A stretch of DNA of 64,000 nucleotides from Paenibacillus abyssi (GTDB lineage Bacteria; Bacillota; Bacilli; Paenibacillales; Paenibacillaceae): NCBI RefSeq assembly GCF_014640295.1, contig NZ_BMGR01000012.1, positions 102,773 through 166,772 on the forward strand. Reading direction: 5' to 3'. The position numbers and the translations under genes are program-made. Under the pieces are notes generated by a model, which saw only the letters and a list, made by a program, of their open reading frames with translations, was not told the origin of the DNA and ran no database searches. Positions 31,965 through 40,581 of this stretch are shown in pieces; position 1 is the stretch's first letter; each line of letters starts with the position of its first letter.

Positions 31965-33821
31965 TTAAATCTCTTTTTCTATAAATGCGGCAATTTCGCT
32001 GCTGGAACCAAGAGCGAGCAGTGGTTCTCTCAGCTTCGGCTCCTCCAGAATAAACGCCAGTCTGGATATCGCCTTCAGTTGTTCCTGCCCTTTTCCACAT
32101 ACAGCGATGACAAGACGAACCGACTCCCCATCTCCGAAGGTTATAGGCTTATTCAATCGAACCAGTACAAACCCCGTCCTTAGAATCGCTTCGCTATCCG
32201 AGTTCAATCCATGCGGGATCGCCGCATCATACCCGATCCAAGTCGACTGCAGCGCTTCCCGCGCTTTCATTTCTTCAATGTATTGTTCTGTCACCATGCC
32301 CAGCGAGACAAGCTGCCTGCCGGCGATTTCAATCGCTTCCCATTTGTCGCTGGCCTGCTGGTCGATTAGAATTTGTTCTTCCGAGATCAAGAACCCTTCT
32401 TGAATTGGAGGCCATTCTTCTAATGAAACCCCTTCTTCTTTCTTCGGCGAGGTGGCACCGTATTCCTGTTTCCCTTCGGAATTTATCCGCTTCACGATAT
32501 TCGTATAGAGCTCCGGCTCGATCAGAGAAGGCACAAAGAGATACTCCGCAAGCGGAGCCGTTTTTATCGTGCGTTCTTCCAGATGTTGTTGGGCGATGAC
32601 AAGGTCGGCGTCTTCAGGAATCCGATCGACCGCAGTATAGACAACCGTTACATGATGAATGGCTTCTTGACTCAACATCTTCTTCAGCCTTGCGGCGCAC
32701 ATTGCGCTGGAAGCCATGCCCCCGTCACAGGCAAACACCACATTTTCGATCCATCGGTCATTCTCGATCCTCGGTTCAAGCTTTTGCTTCGCATCTTTTG
32801 CGGGCTCTTGTTTCTTAGCAATGATATTTAATAGAATATAGGAGGAAAAAAAGCTGACCAATGCGGAGGCCGAAATGCCGCACAGCACCTCCAGGTAGTT
32901 ATGCTTTGGCGTCATGGCCATGACTACGAATATACTTCCCGGCGATGGTGTTGCAACCAAGCCGGCATTGAACCAATGAAAAATGGCATTAGCGCTCAAT
33001 CCTCCCAATATAAGAGGTATGATCAGATAAGGCCTCATAAGGGCGTAAGGAAAATAAACCTCATGCAGACCGCCGAGGAATTGAATCGTCATCGCTGTTT
33101 TTAATTCTGCGCGGGCCGGACGCTTGCTCCATACGTATAGTGCAAGCAGCATACCGAAACCTGGACCCGGGTTAGACTCAAGCAGGAAGAAAATGGATGT
33201 GTCCGTTATTTGCAGCTTATTCATGCCAAGCGGCTCCAATATGCCGTGGTTGATGACATTATTGAAAAACAGCACCTTGGACGGCTCGATAATGAAAGCA
33301 AGCAGAGGCAGCAGTCCTGTCCCAAGCAAATATTCCGTACCTTTTAGTGTGCCATGGATCGCATAGCTCATCGCAGGACCGACATATAAATAAAAAAGAA
33401 ATCCGATTGCAACTCCGATGACGGCAGCAACCGCATTGTGAATAAGCAACTCAAAACCGGTCGGAATCCGGCTCTCCAGCCCCTTGTCCACTTTGCGGAC
33501 CAGCCATCCTACTGCCGGACCTGCAGCAAGCGCAGGCAGCAGCATCGTATATTCCTGATCACTGCCTACCACCAGACAGATCGTGACGAAGGCTGCTATC
33601 ACCCCGCCGCGCGTATCCCCCACCATTCTGCCGCCCGTGTAGGCAAACAAAATCGGAACGAGATAGGTCATCATCGGATTTACGACCTCATATAATTCTG
33701 GCCGGGGAAACCAGCCGGCAGGGCTGAATAGGATTCTGACCACGCCCACTGCGAAGAGTGCGGCGATATTTTGGAAAACAACGGCACTTAAAAAGCGTCC
33801 GCAGCGGTCCAATAGTTTCAT
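31965..33821 (-). CDS. mtlA: PTS mannitol-type EIICBA permease
   Basis: 618-residue polyol phosphotransferase with all three domains. IIC membrane domain (1-335) has the signature FLGGLHEVYFPY (249-259). IIB has phospho-Cys365 in FACDGGMASSAMCA. IIA (about 475-618) has phospho-His537 in GYDAAIPHGLNSD. It imports and phosphorylates mannitol or a related hexitol/pentitol. It overlaps the mtlR-type gene by 4 bases and is followed by the HPr gene. No mannitol-1-phosphate 5-dehydrogenase gene is in the window, so the usual mtlAD partner is missing here. Confidence 0.9.
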   Translation of the reverse strand: MKLLDRCGRFLSAVVFQNIAALFAVGVVRILFSPAGWFPRPELYEVVNPMMTYLVPILFAYTGGRMVGDTRGGVIAAFVTICLVVGSDQEYTMLLPALAAGPAVGWLVRKVDKGLESRIPTGFELLIHNAVAAVIGVAIGFLFYLYVGPAMSYAIHGTLKGTEYLLGTGLLPLLAFIIEPSKVLFFNNVINHGILEPLGMNKLQITDTSIFFLLESNPGPGFGMLLALYVWSKRPARAELKTAMTIQFLGGLHEVYFPYALMRPYLIIPLILGGLSANAIFHWFNAGLVATPSPGSIFVVMAMTPKHNYLEVLCGISASALVSFFSSYILLNIIAKKQEPAKDAKQKLEPRIENDRWIENVVFACDGGMASSAMCAARLKKMLSQEAIHHVTVVYTAVDRIPEDADLVIAQQHLEERTIKTAPLAEYLFVPSLIEPELYTNIVKRINSEGKQEYGATSPKKEEGVSLEEWPPIQEGFLISEEQILIDQQASDKWEAIEIAGRQLVSLGMVTEQYIEEMKAREALQSTWIGYDAAIPHGLNSDSEAILRTGFVLVRLNKPITFGDGESVRLVIAVCGKGQEQLKAISRLAFILEEPKLREPLLALGSSSEIAAFIEKEI

Positions 33822-35908
33822 TGTCTTCCCCCGATCAGATCTCTGGTTTTGGTTGTGTAGGCTGCACTGAGAATACAGTTCAAGTATGCCTTCAGTTCTT
33901 CCTCTGTGCCTTCAGAAATGGTGCGTTGATTCTCCTCTTCAATCAAGGATTCACTGATTTCACCCATCATCTCCAGAAATTCCTGGCTGGCATCAAACGG
34001 AGCGAGCTGGACAAGCACGGATTTTACGGATATGCCCTCTCCCCAGTCAATCGGCTGCTTGAACCGCAGTACGGATAACTGCAGCGTATGGATGCCTTTG
34101 GTTCGATAATGAAGCATTGCACAACTGTAAGCTCTGAGAATCCAACTGCCCATCTGCTCCCGATGGGTGAGATCGGCTGTTATCACCCCGGTATCCGCAT
34201 CCTTATCCGCATGAATAGCCGCTTTCGCAGCTTCTTGAATGACCTCGTGCTTGCTGCTGCATTCCAAATCATCGAATACTCGGAAATTTTGAAGGATACG
34301 GTAGACGGCATCCCCGTAAGCATTCACTTTTTGTATCGTCATGTCGATCGGTATCCTCCCCTCGTATACCGCAGATTTGCGCAGCGAAGAAACCCTTGTC
34401 TCAATTCTCATCCGGTCCTCTTCCGTCAAGAAAGGATCGACCACGATAACCGGTTTTTTCTCAAAATCGAGCGGTACGGTGGAGATCAGTAAATCAATGC
34501 GATCCCAATCCCCTTCCCATTTTTCCAAGTACGACATTGGAACCGTATCCGCTACTTCAATATGCCGCAGCTCTTTGCGAATCTGTGCGGCGAGCAGCCG
34601 TGATGTGCCGATGCCGCTGGTACACACGATAAGTCCCCTGTATGTTCTGGGCTTATCGATTTTTTTGCGCAGCACACCCGCTCCGAAATGCATCGTGAGA
34701 TAACCAATCTCCTCTTCCGGCACTTCGAATCTAGTCTGCCGCTCCAGATAAGCTGCCGCCATCTTGGTCGCTTCATAGACAAGCGGGTAATTGTCCTGCA
34801 CCTGTTTCAGCATCGGATTGCGGATCTTCATTCCCATCGCGATACGAAAAAGCGCCGCATCCAAATGGCGGCTTAAGTGCACCGCCAAGTCCTCATCATC
34901 GTCAAGCGCGACCCCTAATTCATTGCCAACGGTAATAATCATATCCCGTGTATAGTCCGAAGTTGGATAACTATGCATCTCCTCCATCGTTTGCCGTGAA
35001 TTCGACCCGAGCAAATGCATCGTAATATAGCCGATTTCACTTTGCGGAATGCTGACGCTCAGCCTGCCGGATAAATGTGCGGCAATCTCAGTGGCCCATG
35101 CAAATTCTTCACACGATTTCAAACGGGTCAGCACCGTTTCATCAATCTCAATATTCTCGCCGGCTTTCAGCCGCTGAAGCGCAAGCGCAATATGGACGAT
35201 TAACCCGGCAAAGGCGGTGTCCGGCATATAATAACCGTAATTTTTCTCCAGTTTCCGCATCCCGCTCTCAATGACGCGAATCGTGGATTCCTCCATAAAA
35301 TGCAGCAAATGATTCCGTATCGAAAGCTCCATCCGAAAAACATCCTGCCCGTTTCCATCAAAGCTCGTCAGCGATTTGACCAGCTCTTCCTTTGAGCAGT
35401 GCTCGTACAGCAGCTCCAGAATGGCCTCGCGGATATATTTTTCCTCCGCTTCCAGGTATACCCCGAAGCCGGGTTTGCGGATGACCCGAATATGATGGTT
35501 ATGAAACCAGCCCTCCAATTTTCCCAGGTCGTAGCTGATCGTTGCCTCCGAAACGTTGAATTTCCGGCCCAGCGCATACAGCTTGACCGGTTCGCTTAAA
35601 GACAACAGCGTCTGCTTCAATCGGTATTGACGCTCCTCTGCCGAAATGACCTGCTCAGAAAAAACTTCAAATAGCTGCTCCTGTGCTTTTTGCTTATTCA
35701 TTGCCGTACCGTTAACGCTCAAACCTATGCCCGATTTGGACTCCAGCTCCAAATGGAATTGCTTGAATATGTTTTTGATGGATTGAAGCTCCCTCTGGAC
35801 CGTTCGCGTGCTCACCTGCAGCGAATCGGAAACCTGTTTCAGCGTCAAAGGCGTCTCGGAGGCAAGAAGCAGCTGACATACCGATTTCTGTCTTTGATTT
35901 AATTGCAT
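33818..35908 (-). CDS. mtlR: MtlR-type PRD/EIIB/EIIA transcriptional activator
   Basis: 696-residue BglG/MtlR-family activator. It has an N-terminal helix-turn-helix (TLKQVSDSLQVSTRTVQREL) and a second one near 100-130, two PTS regulation domains (about 190-400) with conserved His, an EIIB-like domain (GLIVCTSGIGTSRLLAAQI, 430-520) and a C-terminal EIIA domain. Such proteins are switched by phosphorylation from HPr and the cognate EII, so they activate only when the polyol is being transported and better sugars are absent. It overlaps the EIICBA gene start by 4 bases. Confidence 0.88.
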   Translation of the reverse strand: MQLNQRQKSVCQLLLASETPLTLKQVSDSLQVSTRTVQRELQSIKNIFKQFHLELESKSGIGLSVNGTAMNKQKAQEQLFEVFSEQVISAEERQYRLKQTLLSLSEPVKLYALGRKFNVSEATISYDLGKLEGWFHNHHIRVIRKPGFGVYLEAEEKYIREAILELLYEHCSKEELVKSLTSFDGNGQDVFRMELSIRNHLLHFMEESTIRVIESGMRKLEKNYGYYMPDTAFAGLIVHIALALQRLKAGENIEIDETVLTRLKSCEEFAWATEIAAHLSGRLSVSIPQSEIGYITMHLLGSNSRQTMEEMHSYPTSDYTRDMIITVGNELGVALDDDEDLAVHLSRHLDAALFRIAMGMKIRNPMLKQVQDNYPLVYEATKMAAAYLERQTRFEVPEEEIGYLTMHFGAGVLRKKIDKPRTYRGLIVCTSGIGTSRLLAAQIRKELRHIEVADTVPMSYLEKWEGDWDRIDLLISTVPLDFEKKPVIVVDPFLTEEDRMRIETRVSSLRKSAVYEGRIPIDMTIQKVNAYGDAVYRILQNFRVFDDLECSSKHEVIQEAAKAAIHADKDADTGVITADLTHREQMGSWILRAYSCAMLHYRTKGIHTLQLSVLRFKQPIDWGEGISVKSVLVQLAPFDASQEFLEMMGEISESLIEEENQRTISEGTEEELKAYLNCILSAAYTTKTRDLIGGRQ

Positions 35909-36005
35909 GTCCCGCCTCCTTCCGCAGCTGGCTCATAAATCCAGCATGCATACGGGCGGACCGCCGCCTATCGGCACAGGGCCGCCCATACATTGACCAA
36001 GTCGT

Positions 36006-37001
36006 TTATACTTTAATTTGAATTTTGAACCAATTTGAATCTTTCGGCTGCTCGAAGAAATCCACCGCTTCCTCCAGGGTCAGCTCTTTGGAGATCAAGG
36101 AATTCACCTCAATGCGCCGTTCCTTCAGCCAATGAAATGCCGGCAGGAAGGTCTGATTAATGGCCATCGAGCCGATCATCGTCCAGTCTTTGTTATACAG
36201 CTTGAATGGATTAAGACGAATCTCTGCATCGGTAGCGGTTACACCGAACTGCAAATATTTAGCCGTCGGCCCCATATACTGCAGCGCTTGCTCGATTACA
36301 GCGGGAATCCCCGTCGCATCGACGACGATATCAAAGCCGTCCGGATAATCCGCTTTGCTCAGATCGCCGCTCAGGACTCCCTTGGAAGCGCCCCGAGAAA
36401 CCGCTTTCGAAAGCTTGCTTTCGGAAATATCGACAATCACAAGCTCCGAGGCACCAGCCTGAATGAGTGACTGTACAAGCTGCTGACCCATCGCTCCGGC
36501 GCCAAATAAGATCACCCGGTCGCCGACCTTCGGCTGCAAGCGATTCATCGCATGAACAACACAAGCCATCGGCTCAATGAAGGCCGCTTCAGCAAATGAC
36601 ATCGTCTCCGGCAGCTTTACCGCATTCTTAGCCGGCACGGCAACGAATTCGGCCATGCTGCCGTTGACCGTATTTCCGAGCGCCCCCCAATTCGCGCACT
36701 GATTCGTCCGCTGTGTCAAACAGAATTGGCATTCTCCGCAATATAACGTAGGATCGGCGCTGACCCGGTCGCCCGGCACAAATCCGGTGACACCTTCACC
36801 TACTTCATGAATAGTTCCTGAAAACTCGTGCCCGGGAATAATCGGATACGGGGAGATGAATTCGCCTTCATAGATATGGACGTCCGTCCCGCAAATGCCG
36901 ACGTTTTCCACTTTTATCGTGACTTCGCCCGCTTTTGGCTTTGGGTAAGGCACCTCTTTAACAACTGCCCGCTTGGGAGCTTCAAATACGAGTGCTTTCA
37001 T
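36006..37001 (-). CDS. zinc-dependent polyol dehydrogenase (MDR family)
   Basis: 331-residue medium-chain dehydrogenase. The catalytic zinc motif is GICGTDVHIYEGEF followed by PGHEFSG, the structural zinc cysteines are in LYCGECQFCLTQRTNQC, and the NAD site is VILFGAGAMGQQLVQSL with Asp at the strand end (VIVDIS), suggesting NAD. Relatives oxidise sorbitol, arabitol, threonine or galactitol-1-phosphate. It follows the polyol ABC importer genes by 54 bases, so the unphosphorylated polyol imported by the ABC system is the likely substrate. A sugar-alcohol phosphate from the PTS is the alternative. Confidence 0.85.
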   Translation of the reverse strand: MKALVFEAPKRAVVKEVPYPKPKAGEVTIKVENVGICGTDVHIYEGEFISPYPIIPGHEFSGTIHEVGEGVTGFVPGDRVSADPTLYCGECQFCLTQRTNQCANWGALGNTVNGSMAEFVAVPAKNAVKLPETMSFAEAAFIEPMACVVHAMNRLQPKVGDRVILFGAGAMGQQLVQSLIQAGASELVIVDISESKLSKAVSRGASKGVLSGDLSKADYPDGFDIVVDATGIPAVIEQALQYMGPTAKYLQFGVTATDAEIRLNPFKLYNKDWTMIGSMAINQTFLPAFHWLKERRIEVNSLISKELTLEEAVDFFEQPKDSNWFKIQIKV

Positions 37002-37055
37002 GTTCGTTGACCTCCATATAATACGTATATTGGTAATCGCATCTCTTCATTAATA

Positions 37056-37868
37056 TCATTTAACCGCTCCCATGGTCAATCCTCTTACGAGCTGTTTCTG
37101 GGTAAACCAGCCGAGTACCATAGCAGGCAGCACAGAAATAGTAGCTACTGCGGACATTTTTGCCCAGAACAAGCCTTCCTGTGTCATGAATGTCGCCATG
37201 TACACCGGCATTGTTGCCGCATTCGTATACGTCAGGCTGACGCCAAGCAAAAATTCATTCCATGCAAAGATGGCACACAGCAGAGCTGTAGAGATGAGTC
37301 CCGGTCGAACGGTAGGGAGCGTAATCTTGATGAAGCCAACCCATCCCGATGCGCCGTCCACCTGCGATGCTTCGATCAGGTCATAAGGAATTTCCTTAAA
37401 AAAGGAGCGCATCATCCAGATGACAAGCGGTACGTTCATCGCAATGCCCATCAAGATCAATCCGGCCAGAGTATCAAGCAGACCTAAATTTCTGAATAAC
37501 AAGTAGATCGGCACAATCGCCGCGATTACCGGCATCATCTTCGTCGATATGAACCAGAACAAAATGTCATCTGCCCGCTTCAGCCTGAACATGGCTAAGG
37601 CATAGGCAGCAGGCACACCAAGCAGCATGGCAAAGAAGGTCGAACCGAGCGTCACGATGATTGAATGTTGGAAGAACTTTGCCGCGCCGGAATTCCATAC
37701 CAGATCGAAATTGTCCAATGTCGGGGTAAACCACAGTGTCGGCGGCATGATAGCCGCCTGCCCTTCCAGCTTGAAACCGGTAATTAACATGAGAAAGACA
37801 GGAAAAAAGTAAATAAGCGCAATAAGATAAGTACCGAGCGTCAATCCGCCGCTTAACATTCGTTTCAT
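37056..37868 (-). CDS. polyol ABC transporter permease (SmoG/MalG-type)
   Basis: 270-residue inner-membrane permease with six hydrophobic segments and the EAA loop (EIPYDLIEASQVDGASGWVG, then FIKITLPTVRPGL) that contacts the ATPase. ATG 37868 follows AGGGGGAA by 5 bases and overlaps the stop of the partner permease (ATGA). The longer frame upstream is noncoding. No ATPase gene is present; the shared MsmX-type ATPase is presumably encoded elsewhere. Confidence 0.9.
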   Translation of the reverse strand: MKRMLSGGLTLGTYLIALIYFFPVFLMLITGFKLEGQAAIMPPTLWFTPTLDNFDLVWNSGAAKFFQHSIIVTLGSTFFAMLLGVPAAYALAMFRLKRADDILFWFISTKMMPVIAAIVPIYLLFRNLGLLDTLAGLILMGIAMNVPLVIWMMRSFFKEIPYDLIEASQVDGASGWVGFIKITLPTVRPGLISTALLCAIFAWNEFLLGVSLTYTNAATMPVYMATFMTQEGLFWAKMSAVATISVLPAMVLGWFTQKQLVRGLTMGAVK

Positions 37869-38803
37869 GACAATTCCCCCTGAAACGTTCTTCGTAAAAA
37901 CTTGAATAACAGGGTCATCATCAGTACGGACAGCACAACGATAATTACGCCGACTGCCGAAGCGCCGCCGATATCCCAACCCTGAAAGCCGGTGCGGTAT
38001 ACCTGGAAGGTCAGGTTCGTGGAAGCATAACCGGGACCTCCGGAGGTCGTCACGTAGATCAAGCCGAATTCCTGCATAATGAAAATAATGCCAAGCAGCG
38101 ATGCCACTTCAATATATCGCAATAAATGCGGCAGCGTTACGTGAATGAATTGTCCTGCCTTGCCTGCGCCATCGAGCATGGAGGCTTCAATCGCATCCTC
38201 TGGAACGGATTGCAGTCCCGCGAGCAGCACAAGCAGAAAAAACGGTGTCCACTGCCAGGCAATCATCATCATAATCGTCAAAAGCGGGTGGTGTGTCAGC
38301 CATTCCACAGGCCCGGCACCGAGCTGCTGCGATAAGTAAGCCAAAAATCCGAAATTGGGATCCAAAATCATATTTTTCCATATAACGCCCGTTACGGTAG
38401 GCATAATGAAAAATGGAGTAATCAGCATGGTGCGTACAAGGCCTTTAGCAAAAAAATTCCGGTTCAATAAGAGAGCAAACGCCATTCCCATCATCAGGCA
38501 CAATAATAATGCGCCTACCGTCAATACAAAAGTATTTTGAATCACGGACCATGTGCTCGCAGAAGTCAGCAGCTGCTTATAGTTGGCAAACCCCGCAAAC
38601 GCTCGCCCCAAATCCGGTCTCATGAGATTCCATTGATGTAAACTGAAATATAAGGTGATCAGAAACGGAATTTGGGTAACCAGTGCGACAAAAATAATGG
38701 AAGGCAGCATTAAACGTTTTACGGGAGGTTTAAAGTGACTTTTTCTCCGTTCAGTCGACCGATCCGGTTTAGCTGTAATCACCTGCTTGTTCACTGTTTC
38801 CAT
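37865..38803 (-). CDS. polyol ABC transporter permease (SmoF/MalF-type)
   Basis: 312-residue permease with a basic cytoplasmic start (KPDRSTERRKSHFKPP), six membrane segments and the EAA loop (VPEDAIEASMLDGAGKAGQF). It pairs with the following permease (4-base overlap) and the preceding binding protein. The match to polyol (sorbitol/mannitol) type importers comes mainly from the binding protein. Confidence 0.9.
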   Translation of the reverse strand: METVNKQVITAKPDRSTERRKSHFKPPVKRLMLPSIIFVALVTQIPFLITLYFSLHQWNLMRPDLGRAFAGFANYKQLLTSASTWSVIQNTFVLTVGALLLCLMMGMAFALLLNRNFFAKGLVRTMLITPFFIMPTVTGVIWKNMILDPNFGFLAYLSQQLGAGPVEWLTHHPLLTIMMMIAWQWTPFFLLVLLAGLQSVPEDAIEASMLDGAGKAGQFIHVTLPHLLRYIEVASLLGIIFIMQEFGLIYVTTSGGPGYASTNLTFQVYRTGFQGWDIGGASAVGVIIVVLSVLMMTLLFKFLRRTFQGELS

Positions 38804-38829
38804 ATCAGACCACCTGTTAGATTTAGTAT

Positions 38830-38856
38830 GAACGGGGAGGGACCCCCTCCCCGTTC
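38830..38856. other. perfect GC-rich stem-loop between binding-protein and permease genes
   Basis: GAACGGGGAGGG (38830-38841) and CCCTCCCCGTTC (38845-38856) form a 12-bp stem with a 3-base loop. It begins 5 bases after the binding-protein stop, with no T run. It is most likely an mRNA-stabilising or attenuating hairpin that keeps binding-protein mRNA more abundant than permease mRNA. Confidence 0.7.
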
Positions 38857-38861
38857 AAGCA

Positions 38862-40289
38862 TTACTTTTTGTACCCGCCGCTTACGGCGATGGCTTCGGC
38901 TTTCTGCTGCGCGATCTCCATCGCTTCTTGAACGGTCTTCTGTCCGCTGAGAGCAGCCGCGATCTCCTGGCTGACTTCCGTGCCTAGCTGTTGAAATTCA
39001 GGAATAGCCAGGAACTGGATGCCGCTGTAAGGAATCGGTTCCACGGTGGGGGAATCAAAATCAACGGTTTCCAGCGATTTCAACACAATATCGGAGAAAG
39101 GCGCCGCTTCCTGATACTTCGGATTCGCATAAGTCGATGCGCGAGTGCCTGAAGGCGCCACACCCCAGCCTTCCGTTTCACCGACCTGTTCTATATACTG
39201 CTTGCTGGTTGCCCAAGTGATAAATTTCATGGCTTCTTCCTTATGCTTGCTCGCTGACTCGATCGCCAAATTCCACGACCACAGCCAACCCGTGTTATCT
39301 TTTGCTTGTTTTGGAGCCATGACGTATCCGATTTTCCCCGCTACTTGCGATGATTCCGGATTGTTCAAAAATCCGGCAGCCACTGTCGCGTCATACCACA
39401 TAGCAGCTTTGCCGGTAGACATCAGGGTAAGCGCCTCTGTAAATCCGGTGCTGAAAGCGCCCGGCTGGCCGGCTTCCTTAATCAGATTGACATAGAACTC
39501 AACCGCTTCCACCGTCTCCGGGCTGTTCAATTGAGCATTCCACTCCATGTCATACCACCTGCCGCCAAATGCATTGATCACCGTGTTAAGCGGAGCCATG
39601 ATTTCTCCCCAGCCAGGCAATCCCCTAAGCACGATACCCGGCACATTATGCTCTGCCTTCACTTTTTTAGCAATTTCAGCGACTTCTTCCCAAGACGGAT
39701 TCTCCGGCATCGTCACGCCTGCTTGCTCGAGCATTTCAATGTTGTAGTACAGCATGCTGCTCTCCGCATAGAATGGCAGTGCGTATAAATTATCTTCATA
39801 GGTGAGGGCCGAGCGCACCATTTCAAATATGTCATTGACATCGTAGGCGTCTCTTTCCTCCTGACTCATCTTATCGAAATAAGGCGTCAGCTGCTCGATC
39901 CAGCCGTTAGCCGCCCAGATTGGCGTATCATAGTTACCGATCGTAACGATATCGAACACGCCTGCGCCAAGAGCAACATCCTCTGTCACCTTTTTGCGAA
40001 GATCATTTTCCGGAAGTACGACAAACTCCACTTCGATACCGGTTTCTTTTTCAAATTCAGCGGTCATATTTTGCATGATGACCATGTCAGGATTGTTCAC
40101 TGTAGCAACGGTCAATTTGACGCCGGTGCTGCTTGCACCAGCTCCTGTCGTATTCGAACCCGGGTTCGTTTGCTCTGTGTTTAGAGACTGCTGGCCGTTG
40201 CCGGACGAATTGTTCTGGGCGCATCCGCCAAGGACCAATGCGATTGCGAGAATAATAAGAACATAGGAGCGAGTCATTGTCTTCTTCAT
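38862..40289 (-). CDS. polyol-binding lipoprotein (SmoE-type)
   Basis: 475-residue substrate-binding lipoprotein with lipobox VLGGC (Cys ~24) and a Ser/Thr/Asn linker. The family-1 solute-binding fold begins KLTVATVNNPDMVIMQNMTA and continues FDIVTIGNYDTPIWAANGW, which closely follows sorbitol/mannitol-binding SmoE proteins. ATG 40289 is set by AGGGGGAAG 4 bases upstream. It is the first gene of the ABC-dehydrogenase operon; the promoter upstream carries a CcpA-type cre box. Confidence 0.9.
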   Translation of the reverse strand: MKKTMTRSYVLIILAIALVLGGCAQNNSSGNGQQSLNTEQTNPGSNTTGAGASSTGVKLTVATVNNPDMVIMQNMTAEFEKETGIEVEFVVLPENDLRKKVTEDVALGAGVFDIVTIGNYDTPIWAANGWIEQLTPYFDKMSQEERDAYDVNDIFEMVRSALTYEDNLYALPFYAESSMLYYNIEMLEQAGVTMPENPSWEEVAEIAKKVKAEHNVPGIVLRGLPGWGEIMAPLNTVINAFGGRWYDMEWNAQLNSPETVEAVEFYVNLIKEAGQPGAFSTGFTEALTLMSTGKAAMWYDATVAAGFLNNPESSQVAGKIGYVMAPKQAKDNTGWLWSWNLAIESASKHKEEAMKFITWATSKQYIEQVGETEGWGVAPSGTRASTYANPKYQEAAPFSDIVLKSLETVDFDSPTVEPIPYSGIQFLAIPEFQQLGTEVSQEIAAALSGQKTVQEAMEIAQQKAEAIAVSGGYKK

Positions 40290-40377
40290 TTTCTTCCCCC
40301 TGCACTTTTTTTCGTTATACACATATTTTGCGATGCGGCCACATCACGACAGCGGCTATTCGCTTCTGTCAAGGTTG

Positions 40378-40406
40378 ATTATAGCGGTTTGTAAACGCTT
40401 TATAAA
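40378..40406 (-). promoter_or_regulatory. promoter with embedded cre box for the polyol ABC operon
   Basis: On the minus strand: TTTATA (40406-40401), a 17-base spacer and a perfect TATAAT (40383-40378), about 90 bases before the binding-protein start. The spacer contains a cre-like site; the plus strand reads TGTAAACGCTTTAT (40390-40403), 12 of 14 to TGWAANCGNTNWCA. CcpA bound there would block polymerase, giving glucose repression. Confidence 0.6.
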
Positions 40407-40509
40407 TCAATAGATCTCCAGTTTTGTCCGCAAAACTTATGGACATTGTTTAAGAATATTGTGGACAGAGGGGGCGTTTCGAAGATTGCATATGTAGTTA
40501 GACATGACA

Positions 40510-40537
40510 AAAAAACCTTGATTTCTCAAGGTTTTTT
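40510..40537 (-). terminator. intrinsic terminator of the arabinofuranosidase operon
   Basis: AAAAAACCTTGA (40510-40521), TTTC loop, TCAAGGTTTTTT (40526-40537): a perfect 12-bp stem with a T run, 45 bases after the GH51 stop codon. It separates the arabinan operon from the polyol operon. Confidence 0.85.
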
Positions 40538-40581
40538 AAGTCTTTTAACATGCTATTAAAACTCTGATAACCATCCCTGCT

